In this document: positions 16,477 to 23,719 of the stretch, in pieces | Layout of the letters: every line of letters starts with the position of its first letter | Numbering within the stretch: position 1 is the stretch's first letter | From: Alphaproteobacteria bacterium UBA3773 | GTDB lineage: Bacteria; Pseudomonadota; Alphaproteobacteria; RF32; CAG-239 | NCBI GenBank assembly: GCA_002372275.1 | Contig: DFFP01000013.1 | Span: forward strand, 1-64,000 | Reading direction: 5' to 3' | Length of the DNA stretch: 64,000 bases | Program-made: the position numbers and the translations under genes | The notes under the pieces: generated by a model | What the model was told of the DNA's origin: nothing | The model's input: only the letters and a program-made list of their open reading frames with translations | Databases searched by the model: none

Positions 16477-16959
16477 ATGAAATGTCCGTTTTGCGGGTTT
16501 GATGATACGATTGTAAAAGACTCTCGAAGTGATGATGATAACACCTCGATCAGGCGTCGCCGTGAGTGCCCTGAATGCGGTTCAAGGTTCACAACCTTTG
16601 AGCGTGTTCAGCTCAGAGAACTTATTGTTGTCAAAAAAAACGGTGAACGCGCCGTATTTGACAGAGATAAACTCTATCGCTCCATTTCAGTTGCTTGTAA
16701 AAAACGCCCGATTGCCCCTGAAAGAATTGATAAAATTATCAATTCAATTATTCGTCGATTTGAGAGCTCGGGTGAAGCAGAAGTTTCAACAATTTCAATC
16801 GGTGAAGCCGTGATGGAAAGTTTATCGCGTTTAGATAAAATCGCATATATTCGCTTTGCATCTGTCTATAAAGACTTCAAAGATGTTCAAGATTTTGAAG
16901 ATTTTGTTCACACAATTGATGAAATGGTTAAACCGATTATTCATGAAGGAAAAAATTAA
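16477..16959 (+). CDS. nrdR: transcriptional repressor NrdR
   Basis: NrdR represses ribonucleotide reductase genes when bound to dATP and ATP. At 160 residues it has normal length. The zinc ribbon cysteines are Cys3, Cys6, Cys31 and Cys34, followed by RFTTFERV and an ATP-cone domain from about residue 46 (VVKKNGERAVFDRDKLYRSI) to about 136. It begins one base after murF and is followed by nusB, a common arrangement with nusB in Alphaproteobacteria. No NrdR box or nrd gene was noticed in this window. Confidence 0.96.
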   Translation: MKCPFCGFDDTIVKDSRSDDDNTSIRRRRECPECGSRFTTFERVQLRELIVVKKNGERAVFDRDKLYRSISVACKKRPIAPERIDKIINSIIRRFESSGEAEVSTISIGEAVMESLSRLDKIAYIRFASVYKDFKDVQDFEDFVHTIDEMVKPIIHEGKN

Positions 16960-16960
16960 C

Positions 16961-17446
16961 ATGGCAAAATTCGTTTCAAAAAAAATCAGAAAAAAATCAA
17001 GTGCTCGTTTGGCAGCTGTTCAAGCCGTTTATATGGCAGCTTTCGGAGATCTTCCGATTGATGAAGTGATTGAAGATTTTATCACAGGCCAAGTCGGGCG
17101 TTATGCCATTAAAGAAGAAATAAGCGGGCAAGAAGAACTTGTTGAAATTTCGCCGATTGATGCAACTTATTTTGAAACGCTCGTCAGAGGTGTTCACCAA
17201 AACAAAGAAGCGCTTGAAAAATCACTTTCGCTTTTTTTGAAAGAAAGAATGGATTTTGAAAAGATGGACGGCGCAATGAAAGCTCTCTTGCTTTGCGCTG
17301 TATATGAGCTGACATATACTTTAGATGTGGATACAAAAGTACTGATTCAAGAATATGTTGATTTGGCTTATGCTTTTTACAACAAAAACGAACCCAAAAT
17401 GATTAACGCCGTTTTAGATCAAATTTCACACCATATCAGAGGTTAA
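16961..17446 (+). CDS. nusB: transcription antitermination factor NusB
   Basis: NusB binds boxA RNA with ribosomal protein S10 and supports antitermination of rRNA transcripts. The protein has 161 residues, all-helical, with the family start KKSSARLAAVQAVYM near residues 10-24 and the C-terminal ELTYTLDVDTKVLIQEYVDLAYAF. I use the ATG at 16961, preceded by GAAGGA; the frame is open farther upstream, but that part overlaps nrdR and does not resemble NusB. It lies one base after the nrdR stop and four bases before def. Confidence 0.93.
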   Translation: MAKFVSKKIRKKSSARLAAVQAVYMAAFGDLPIDEVIEDFITGQVGRYAIKEEISGQEELVEISPIDATYFETLVRGVHQNKEALEKSLSLFLKERMDFEKMDGAMKALLLCAVYELTYTLDVDTKVLIQEYVDLAYAFYNKNEPKMINAVLDQISHHIRG

Positions 17447-17450
17447 ATCG

Positions 17451-17981
17451 ATGAGCATACTTCCTTTAGTTGAATATCCGAATCCGCTTTTACACGAAAA
17501 ATCAAAACCGGTGACGCGTATCAATGATGATTTAAGAAAAACATTGGATGATATGCTCGAGACCATGTATGCCGACAGAGGTGTCGGCTTGGCTGCCCCG
17601 CAAGTCGGTTTATTAAAGCGTATGATTGTGATTGACGCCGAGCAGGAAGATGATGAAAACGGCAAACACATTCAAGGCAAGCCGATGTTTTTAATAAACC
17701 CTGAAATTATTGCCTCATCTGAAGAAACAATTGTTTTTTGCGAAGGATGTTTATCAGTGCCTGGGCAAAAGGCAGATGTTGTGCGCCATCAAAAAGTAAC
17801 TGTCCGCTATCAAGATAAAGAAGGCAAACAAAAAACCATTGAAGCTGAAGATTATTTAGCCGTTATCCTGCAACACGAAATCGATCATTTAGACGGCATT
17901 TTATATATCGACCATTTAAGCCGGCTAAAACGCAGTATGCTCCTCAAAAAGCTCCAAAAATCAAGAGAAAAAGAAGCCTAG
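17451..17981 (+). CDS. def: peptide deformylase
   Basis: Def removes the formyl group from the N-terminal methionine of new proteins. The 176-residue protein carries all three motifs: GVGLAAPQVG at 44-53, EGCLSVPG at 98-105 (metal ligand Cys100) and HEIDH at 142-146 (two His ligands and the catalytic Glu). Length and spacing are normal. It closes the murF-nrdR-nusB-def run and converges with sufD. The usual partner fmt is not adjacent. Confidence 0.97.
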   Translation: MSILPLVEYPNPLLHEKSKPVTRINDDLRKTLDDMLETMYADRGVGLAAPQVGLLKRMIVIDAEQEDDENGKHIQGKPMFLINPEIIASSEETIVFCEGCLSVPGQKADVVRHQKVTVRYQDKEGKQKTIEAEDYLAVILQHEIDHLDGILYIDHLSRLKRSMLLKKLQKSREKEA

Positions 17982-17983
17982 TT

Positions 17984-19210
17984 TTATATTTGGAAAGATA
18001 GTTTTTCAAAAAACGCTTTGATTTCCTGATTTGAAATTGCTTCACAGGCTTCATTTAAAAAGGCTGAAGTCAATATTTTTTTAGCTTCATCTTCTGCTAT
18101 ACCACGTGATTTTAAGTAAAAGAGCTGTTCTTCATCTAAAGCACCGCTTGTGGCACCGTGCGAGCATTTCACATCATCGGCATATATCTCTAAAGCAGGT
18201 TTAACATCCACTTTTGCGTCATCCGAGAGCAAAAGCGCACGATGTGTTTGGTGTCCGTTTGTTTGTACGGCACCTGGTTTAATTAAAATCTTTCCTTGAA
18301 AAACACCGTGTGCATGGTCTCTCATCACACCTTTCACAATTTGATCAGAATTTGTGTGCGCCGACAAATGTTCGATATCCGTTGTTGTGTCGGCAAGTGT
18401 CTGACTACCTATCACATAAGCTCCGTTCACAAGTGCTGTTGCATTTTCTTGCTCTAACAAAACGTGCGTTTCGCACCGTGAAAGTTTGGAACCTGTTTGA
18501 AAGGCAAAACTATTGAAATGTCCGTTTTCTTTGACATGGACATGATTAAAACTGCTGTGCACGGCCGTCTTGCCGTCATTTTGCCATAAATAGTGCGTCA
18601 ATGTCGCATCAGGCGCAACAAAAATTTCATTGACCATATTGATAAAATAGGCTTCATCATTTCCTTGATAAAGTTCAAAAATTTCAGCCGTAACCCCTTT
18701 TTCTAAAATGATAAAGTTACGGATGTTATGAAAGCCTGCCGATTTTCCGTTATAAATGAGCGCAATCGGTTTTGCTGGCGTTTTAGAAATTCTTAAAAAT
18801 ATCCCCTCTTGAACATACGCCGTATTGAGTGCCGCCAGCGGAAATTTATCCAAATCTATTTTATTTAAATATGGCGCTGTTTCATGATCTGCAAAAGCGT
18901 CTTCCAAACTCAAACATTCCGCACCTTCAATATAATGCAGATGATGGTGTAATGCCCCATCACAAAAGTGAATTTCATGCGCCTCAAAAGGTAAAAACTT
19001 TTTCTCGCAATCACAATGTGTATGATCATGGGCGTTTTTCGAAACTTTAAAATAATTTTCAGTCAAAACACTTTCAATCGGCGTATATTTAAAAGCTTCC
19101 GTTTTTAAATCCGTTAAATGCGCACATACTTCTCTTCCCTTTTGTTGAAAAGAAAATAAAGAAGGGACAGAGCTGTCTTGAAACTGAATGTGATCTGAAA
19201 ATTTTAACAT
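17984..19210 (-). CDS. sufD: Fe-S cluster assembly protein SufD
   Basis: SufD is the partner of SufB in the SufBC2D scaffold that builds Fe-S clusters. The 408-residue protein has a variable N-terminal half and a conserved C-terminal beta-helix core, including GVMRDHAHGVFQGKILIKPGA near 298-318, the QTNGHQTHRALLLSDDA segment, and CSHGATSGALDEEQLFYLKSRGI near 351-373. Its start overlaps the sufC stop, so translation is coupled. Order in the operon is sufB, a MazG-like gene, an inserted element, sufC, sufD. Confidence 0.95.
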   Translation of the reverse strand: MLKFSDHIQFQDSSVPSLFSFQQKGREVCAHLTDLKTEAFKYTPIESVLTENYFKVSKNAHDHTHCDCEKKFLPFEAHEIHFCDGALHHHLHYIEGAECLSLEDAFADHETAPYLNKIDLDKFPLAALNTAYVQEGIFLRISKTPAKPIALIYNGKSAGFHNIRNFIILEKGVTAEIFELYQGNDEAYFINMVNEIFVAPDATLTHYLWQNDGKTAVHSSFNHVHVKENGHFNSFAFQTGSKLSRCETHVLLEQENATALVNGAYVIGSQTLADTTTDIEHLSAHTNSDQIVKGVMRDHAHGVFQGKILIKPGAVQTNGHQTHRALLLSDDAKVDVKPALEIYADDVKCSHGATSGALDEEQLFYLKSRGIAEDEAKKILTSAFLNEACEAISNQEIKAFFEKLSFQI

Positions 19211-19974
19211 TTTGCCTCGTTGATGAAATCAGTGTAACCTTTGGCCTCTAAGGTGAAGGCTAAAGTTTGATCGCCGGATTTGATGATTTTTCCGTCTGAA
19301 AAAACATGCACAAAATCAGGCTTCACATATTCAAACAAATCATCATGATGGGTAATAATCAAAAGAGATTTCTTTCCGTCAAGCAAGGCATTTATGCCTA
19401 AAAAAACGGTTTTTAGCGCATCAATATCAAGCCCCGAATCCGCCTCATCCAAAATCGCCAAATCCGGATTTAGAAGCGCCATTTGAAGTGTTTCCATACG
19501 TTTTTTTTCACCGCCTGAAAAGCCGACATTGATGGCACGTTTAAGCATTTCGGAACTGATATTTAATTTTGAAGCCTGCTTTCTGACCGTTTTCATAAAT
19601 TCTGACATATCAAGCTCTTCAAGTCCTTGATATTTTCGCTTGGCATTCATAGCATATTTTAAGAACGTCATCATCGGAACACCCTCAATTTCAACCGGAT
19701 ATTGCATCATTAAAAAGAGTCCCTCAAGTGCGCGCTCTTCTGTTTTGAGATCAAGTAAATTTTTGCCGTGAAACAAAATTTCGCCCGACGATACCACATA
19801 CCCAGGTTTTCCGGTTAAAATATGCGAAAGTGTCGATTTTCCGGCACCGTTCGGCCCCATAATGGCGTGAACTTCCCCTTCATTAATGGTCAAATTTAGC
19901 CCTTTAATGATTTCTTTTCCCTCCACACCTGCATGCAGATTTTTGATTTCAAGTAATTCCTTTTTATATGTCAT
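19204..19974 (-). CDS. sufC: Fe-S cluster assembly ATPase SufC
   Basis: SufC is the ABC-type ATPase of the SufBC2D complex. The 256-residue protein has Walker A GPNGAGKST near 39-47, signature FSGGEKKR near 149-156, and Walker B with the SufC-type DEADSGLDIDAL near 176-187. An AGGA site lies seven bases before the ATG. A second copy of the TAGTAGGAAA-like ribosome-site sequence lies about 30 bases upstream, next to the inserted GIY-YIG element, which suggests rearrangement in this leader. Confidence 0.97.
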   Translation of the reverse strand: MTYKKELLEIKNLHAGVEGKEIIKGLNLTINEGEVHAIMGPNGAGKSTLSHILTGKPGYVVSSGEILFHGKNLLDLKTEERALEGLFLMMQYPVEIEGVPMMTFLKYAMNAKRKYQGLEELDMSEFMKTVRKQASKLNISSEMLKRAINVGFSGGEKKRMETLQMALLNPDLAILDEADSGLDIDALKTVFLGINALLDGKKSLLIITHHDDLFEYVKPDFVHVFSDGKIIKSGDQTLAFTLEAKGYTDFINEAKC

Positions 19975-20020
19975 TATTTTTTCCTACTATATTCTCATCT
20001 CGATAGATTTCCTACTGCAT

Positions 20021-20066
20021 TGTCATGCTGAACTTGTTTCAGCATCTCAACTTGTTTCAGCATCTC
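20021..20066 (-). repeat. left terminal inverted repeat of the GIY-YIG element
   Basis: Plus-strand TGTCATGCTGAACTTGTTTC, then AGCATCTC, forms a hairpin (GCTGAA/TTCAGC). Its right 18 bases (20031-20048) are duplicated in tandem at 20049-20066. The GIY-YIG stop codon lies at its inner edge. It is the inverse of the repeat at 20367-20394 with two compensating changes. Confidence 0.75.
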
Positions 20067-20352
20067 ATAAAATTTCATCATATAAATCTCTGAAACCATC
20101 ATTTGTTTTTTTGATTAAATTAATTTTCCAATCCCGATGCCAATTTTTAAGTTGCTTTTCTCTTTTAATCGCTTCATTGATGTCATTATATATTTCAAAA
20201 TAAACCAATTTGCAAACATTATATTTTTTTGTAAAACCTTCATACAGTTTATTTTTATGTTCAAATATTCGTTTGATGAGATTTTTCGTAACTCCTATAT
20301 AAAAAACATTATTGTTTTTATTTGTTAAAATATAGATATAGTATTGATTCAC
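20065..20352 (-). CDS. GIY-YIG nuclease (UPF0213-like)
   Basis: A 95-residue single-domain GIY-YIG endonuclease. The defining YIYILTNKNNNVFYIGVTKN segment runs from about residue 5 to 24, followed by the conserved Arg/His helix (LIKRIFEHKNK) and the Glu of EAIKREKQLKNW. The start is GTG. The gene is bounded by inverted palindromic repeats and lies inside the suf operon, between a MazG-like gene and sufC. Such small GIY-YIG genes often accompany dispersed repeats and may help mobilise them; whether this one cuts its flanking repeats is unknown. Confidence 0.9.
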   Translation of the reverse strand: MNQYYIYILTNKNNNVFYIGVTKNLIKRIFEHKNKLYEGFTKKYNVCKLVYFEIYNDINEAIKREKQLKNWHRDWKINLIKKTNDGFRDLYDEIL

Positions 20353-20366
20353 TTAATTTTGCCCCA

Positions 20367-20394
20367 GAGATCCTGAAACAAGTTCAGGATGACA
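20367..20394 (+). repeat. right terminal inverted repeat of the GIY-YIG element
   Basis: GAGATCCTGAAACAAG followed by TTCAGGATGACA. It is palindromic (CCTGAA/TTCAGG) and matches the reverse complement of the left repeat at 26 of 28 positions. The two differences swap a C-G pair for G-C and keep the hairpin. Confidence 0.8.
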
Positions 20395-20430
20395 AACTTG
20401 CTGATCTTCGATTCCGGAATTACATTTTTT

Positions 20431-20718
20431 TTATTTGTCATGCGTTTTTTCCCAATCATCTAAGCGCTTTTCAATTTTTTTCAGCTTTTCGGCTTTATAG
20501 CTTTCAACTTTATCTTTAATATCATAACAACATTTCAGTTGTTCAAGCATAATTTCGACATCAGCCGTTTCTTCAATCAATTCATCTACGTTATCTTTAC
20601 CGCGATTAACATTTTTCAAAATTTCTTTGGTCAGTTCACTCATTTCTTCAATTACCTGAAGCATTTGAGGCGTTTTATGCCAAACGCGCAACGCTCTTTC
20701 ATAAATCGTTTCTTTCAT
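20431..20718 (-). CDS. MazG-like nucleotide pyrophosphohydrolase
   Basis: A 95-residue all-helical protein of the MazG/dUTPase-like NTP pyrophosphohydrolase type. The metal-binding pattern is visible as EEMSELTKEILK (residues 24-35) followed by DELIEETADVEIMLEQL (44-60), the E-x-x-E and E-x-x-D pairs of that superfamily. It would cleave a nucleoside triphosphate to the monophosphate; substrate unknown. Its ATG overlaps the sufB stop, so it is translationally coupled to sufB even though this is not a usual suf gene. The C-terminal third is highly charged. Confidence 0.7.
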   Translation of the reverse strand: MKETIYERALRVWHKTPQMLQVIEEMSELTKEILKNVNRGKDNVDELIEETADVEIMLEQLKCCYDIKDKVESYKAEKLKKIEKRLDDWEKTHDK

Positions 20719-22175
20719 TATCCGACACTTCCTTCTAAATTAATATTGATGAGTTTTGAGGCTTCAATGGCAAATTCCATCGGAAGTTTTTGCATCACCT
20801 CTTTACAAAAACCGTTGACAATCAATCCGACGGCATCTTCTTCTTTCATACCGCGTGATTTAAGATAAAAAAGCTGTTCTTCGCTGATTTTTGAGGTTGT
20901 GGCTTCATGTTCTAAAACCGCGCTCCGATTAGCATTTTCAATATAAGGTGTTGTATGTGAACCGCAAGTGGGACCAATAAGTAAACTGTCGCATTGAGAA
21001 TAATTTCGGGCATTTAAGGCTGATTTTGCAACTTTAACAAGCCCTCGATAAGTCTGGTCTGAATGACCGGCCGAAATACCTTTTGAAATAATTTTAGATG
21101 TGGTATGCGCACCGATATGGATCATTTTTGTGCCGGTATCAGCCTGTTGATAGTTATTTGTCAGAGCCACCGAATAAAATTCACCTGATGAATAATCCCC
21201 TTTTAACACGCATGACGGATATTTCCACGTCACGCTTGATCCTGTTTCAACCTGTGTCCAAGAAACTTTAGAGCGCAAACCTGCACAAAGTGCACGCTTG
21301 GTCACAAAATTATAGACCCCGCCCTTGCCGTCTTTATCCCCCGGATACCAGTTTTGAACGGTGGAATATTTTACCTCAGCATCATCTAAAACAACAATTT
21401 CCACAATAGCGGCATGAAGCTGATTTTCATCCCGACGAGGCGCCGTGCAACCTTCTAAATATGAAACATAACTTCCTTCTTCGGCAATAATGAGTGTGCG
21501 CTCAAATTGACCGGTGTTTTGTGCGTTGATTCTGAAATAAGACGAAAGTTCCATCGGAGATTTTACGCCTTTGGGGATATACACAAATGAGCCGTCCGTA
21601 AAAACGGCCGAATTTAAACACGCAAAAAAATTATCCGTATACGGTACAACCGAGCCTAAATACTTTTGAACCAAATCAGGATGATTTTGGACTGCCTCTG
21701 AAATCGAGCAGAAAATAATCCCTTTTTCAGCAAGTTTTGCCCGATATGTTGTGGCCACCGAAACACTGTCAAAAACTGCATCAACGGCCACAACACCTGC
21801 CAAAACTTCTTGTTCTTTTAAGGGGATTCCGAGTTTGTTATATGTATCCAAAAGCTCGGAAGAGACTTCATTTAAGCTGTTTGGTTTAACTTTTTGTTTC
21901 GGTGCGGCATAATAAAAAAGATCTTGATAATTGATTTTATCGTAACTGACCTTGGCCCATGTCGGCTCTTTCAATGTGAGCCAATGACGATAAGCCTTAA
22001 GGCGTCTTTCAAGAAGCCATTCAGGCTCATTTTTTTTGGCTGAAATCAGACGGATGATATCTTCTGACAAACCTTTCGGAACACTTTCAACCTCAATATC
22101 GGTTGTAAAGCCGTATTTGTATTTTTCGCCGCTTTCGTCGATGATATCAGGTTTTTGCGCCATTTTTTTTACCAT
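20718..22175 (-). CDS. sufB: Fe-S cluster assembly protein SufB
   Basis: SufB is the main scaffold subunit of SufBC2D, on which clusters form. The 485-residue protein shows the hallmark segments: PKGVKSPMELSSYFRIN near 200-216, EGCTAPRRDENQLHAAIVE, YSTVQNWYPGD near 270-280, and the C-terminal CDSLLIGPTCGSHTTPYI and EHEATTSKISEEQLFYLKSRGM. The start may be the ATG at 22175 or the one at 22163; neither has a strong ribosome site. No sufS, sufU/E or Rrf2-type regulator gene is adjacent, so cysteine desulfurase must be elsewhere. Confidence 0.96.
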   Translation of the reverse strand: MVKKMAQKPDIIDESGEKYKYGFTTDIEVESVPKGLSEDIIRLISAKKNEPEWLLERRLKAYRHWLTLKEPTWAKVSYDKINYQDLFYYAAPKQKVKPNSLNEVSSELLDTYNKLGIPLKEQEVLAGVVAVDAVFDSVSVATTYRAKLAEKGIIFCSISEAVQNHPDLVQKYLGSVVPYTDNFFACLNSAVFTDGSFVYIPKGVKSPMELSSYFRINAQNTGQFERTLIIAEEGSYVSYLEGCTAPRRDENQLHAAIVEIVVLDDAEVKYSTVQNWYPGDKDGKGGVYNFVTKRALCAGLRSKVSWTQVETGSSVTWKYPSCVLKGDYSSGEFYSVALTNNYQQADTGTKMIHIGAHTTSKIISKGISAGHSDQTYRGLVKVAKSALNARNYSQCDSLLIGPTCGSHTTPYIENANRSAVLEHEATTSKISEEQLFYLKSRGMKEEDAVGLIVNGFCKEVMQKLPMEFAIEASKLININLEGSVG

Positions 22176-22290
22176 TTATTTGTTTTATGCACACCATAAG
22201 CATTTAAGCGCCAAAAATCAAGTATGTTTTTTGATTTGCCACGCATTTTTTAACGATTATTAAAACATTCAGGTTTTAATTTATGGACTA

Positions 22291-23229
22291 ATGTTAAGTG
22301 ATGCAAAAAAATATTTATCTTGCGCTGTATTTTGCCTTGCCTTAAACGGCTGTGCTTCATATCCGAACGGGTTTGAATCTTTCTATCGTTCGCTTTTAGG
22401 AACGCCCGAAACAGTACAAGTCAATAAGGGGGACACACTTTATTCTATCGCCAAACGCTACGATATGACAATTGACGAGTTAATTGAACTCAACGGAATT
22501 GACAGCCCGAACGACTTAAAAGTCGGGCAAATCTTAAAAACAACGTCAAATCGCTATTATATTGTCAAACGAGGAGATACCCTGGCCTCGATTGCCAGAC
22601 GCCATCATACAAATTATAAGATTATTGCCTCAAAAAATAATTTAAAACCGCCATTTAACTTAAAAGTCGGTCAAAAGCTCACCATTGATGACACGCCATC
22701 AAAAGCATATACTTCAGCAAAACCTGTTTCTCAATCAAAAACAGCATCTAAAAAAGCATCTAAAAAAGCATCTAAAACAGTTTCTAAAAAAACAACTCAA
22801 AAAACAACTTCTAAAAAATCAACTCAAAAAACAACATTTGTTTCGACAACAAGAGGTAAAAAATTTATGTGGCCTGTTTCAGGCAAAATTATTTCAAATT
22901 TCGGCACACTCGGTAAAGGGCGTAAAAATGATGGTATCAATATTTCAGCTGCCAAAGGAACAACCGTTAAAGCAGGAGACGGCGGAACGGTTGCTTATGC
23001 CGGAAACGGCCTTAAAGGCTTCGGTAATTTAATTTTAATTAAACATAATGATGGCTACATCACCGCTTATGCCCACACCGATCAAATGTTTGTTAAAAAA
23101 GGTCAAAAAGTTTCAAGAGGGCAAAAAATTGCGACCGTCGGACAAACAGGCGGTGTCACGACCCCTCAACTTCACTTTGAAGTCAGAGCCGGCAAAAAAG
23201 CCGTTAATCCGAGAAAATATTTACCTTAA
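22291..23229 (+). CDS. NlpD-like LysM/M23 lipoprotein
   Basis: A 312-residue lipoprotein: the signal ends LALNGC (lipid-carrying Cys near residue 22). Two LysM domains follow (about 39-83 and 87-131), then a Lys/Ser/Thr-rich linker with repeated KKAS units (about 145-185), and a C-terminal M23 domain. In the M23 part the first metal site reads KNDGINIS instead of the usual H-x-G-x-D, while TAYAHTD and QLHFEVR remain. This matches degenerate NlpD/EnvC-type proteins, which activate amidases instead of cutting peptidoglycan themselves. Divergent from sufB. The start has a weak ribosome site. Confidence 0.85.
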   Translation: MLSDAKKYLSCAVFCLALNGCASYPNGFESFYRSLLGTPETVQVNKGDTLYSIAKRYDMTIDELIELNGIDSPNDLKVGQILKTTSNRYYIVKRGDTLASIARRHHTNYKIIASKNNLKPPFNLKVGQKLTIDDTPSKAYTSAKPVSQSKTASKKASKKASKTVSKKTTQKTTSKKSTQKTTFVSTTRGKKFMWPVSGKIISNFGTLGKGRKNDGINISAAKGTTVKAGDGGTVAYAGNGLKGFGNLILIKHNDGYITAYAHTDQMFVKKGQKVSRGQKIATVGQTGGVTTPQLHFEVRAGKKAVNPRKYLP

Positions 23230-23289
23230 AAAACAGTAATAATTAAGTCTTTTTTTCATGAAAAACAGTCAATAAATTGAAAATATCTG

Positions 23290-23317
23290 TTGCGACATTC
23301 TTTTTTTGTTGTATATT
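23290..23317 (+). promoter_or_regulatory. promoter of yajC-secD-secF
   Basis: TTGCGA and TATATT with a 16-base spacer, 33 bases before the yajC start, in an intergenic region of 120 bases. Confidence 0.5.
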
Positions 23318-23349
23318 AGCGCAAGTCATAATTTTATGGGAGTAATCAG

Positions 23350-23709
23350 ATGTTGATTGGTAATGCACTTGCAGCAACAGAAAACGTTGCTGATGTAGCA
23401 GGAACATCAGTAGCGGCAAACATTATTCAAATTTTGCTTATCTTTTTGGTGTTTTATCTGCTTCTTATTCGTCCGCAACAAAAAAAGATGAAACAGCATG
23501 AAGCTGAATTAACCGCCATCAAAACAGGTGATCAGGTCATCACGGGCGGCGGTTTATATGCAACAGTCAAAGAGTGCCGTGATGATGAGTTAACACTTGA
23601 ATTATCGGAAGGACTGACTGTTAAGGCCAACCGCTGGACCATTCGCGAGGTTTTAAAAGCCAAAGAAAACTCCGCACCCGTTCAAAAAAATAAAAAGAAA
23701 AAGAAATAA
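23350..23709 (+). CDS. yajC: preprotein translocase subunit YajC
   Basis: YajC is a small inner-membrane protein associated with SecDF. The 119-residue protein has one membrane helix (IIQILLIFLVFYLLLIRPQQ, about residues 25-44), followed by the family's KKMKQHEAELTAIKTGDQVITGGGLYA and a Lys-rich tail. It starts the yajC-secD-secF run; secD follows 10 bases later. Confidence 0.96.
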   Translation: MLIGNALAATENVADVAGTSVAANIIQILLIFLVFYLLLIRPQQKKMKQHEAELTAIKTGDQVITGGGLYATVKECRDDELTLELSEGLTVKANRWTIREVLKAKENSAPVQKNKKKKK

Positions 23710-23719
23710 GGGGAACAAT

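Noticed and set aside
16856..16960. Longer NusB start inside nrdR
   Set aside because: The extra 35 residues overlap nrdR in another frame and do not resemble NusB; the ATG at 16961 has GAAGGA before it.
22176..22290. AAATCAA/TTGATTT inverted repeat between sufB and the NlpD-like gene as an iron-regulator site
   Set aside because: The match is short and AT-rich and does not resemble a Fur, Irr or Rrf2 consensus well enough to claim.
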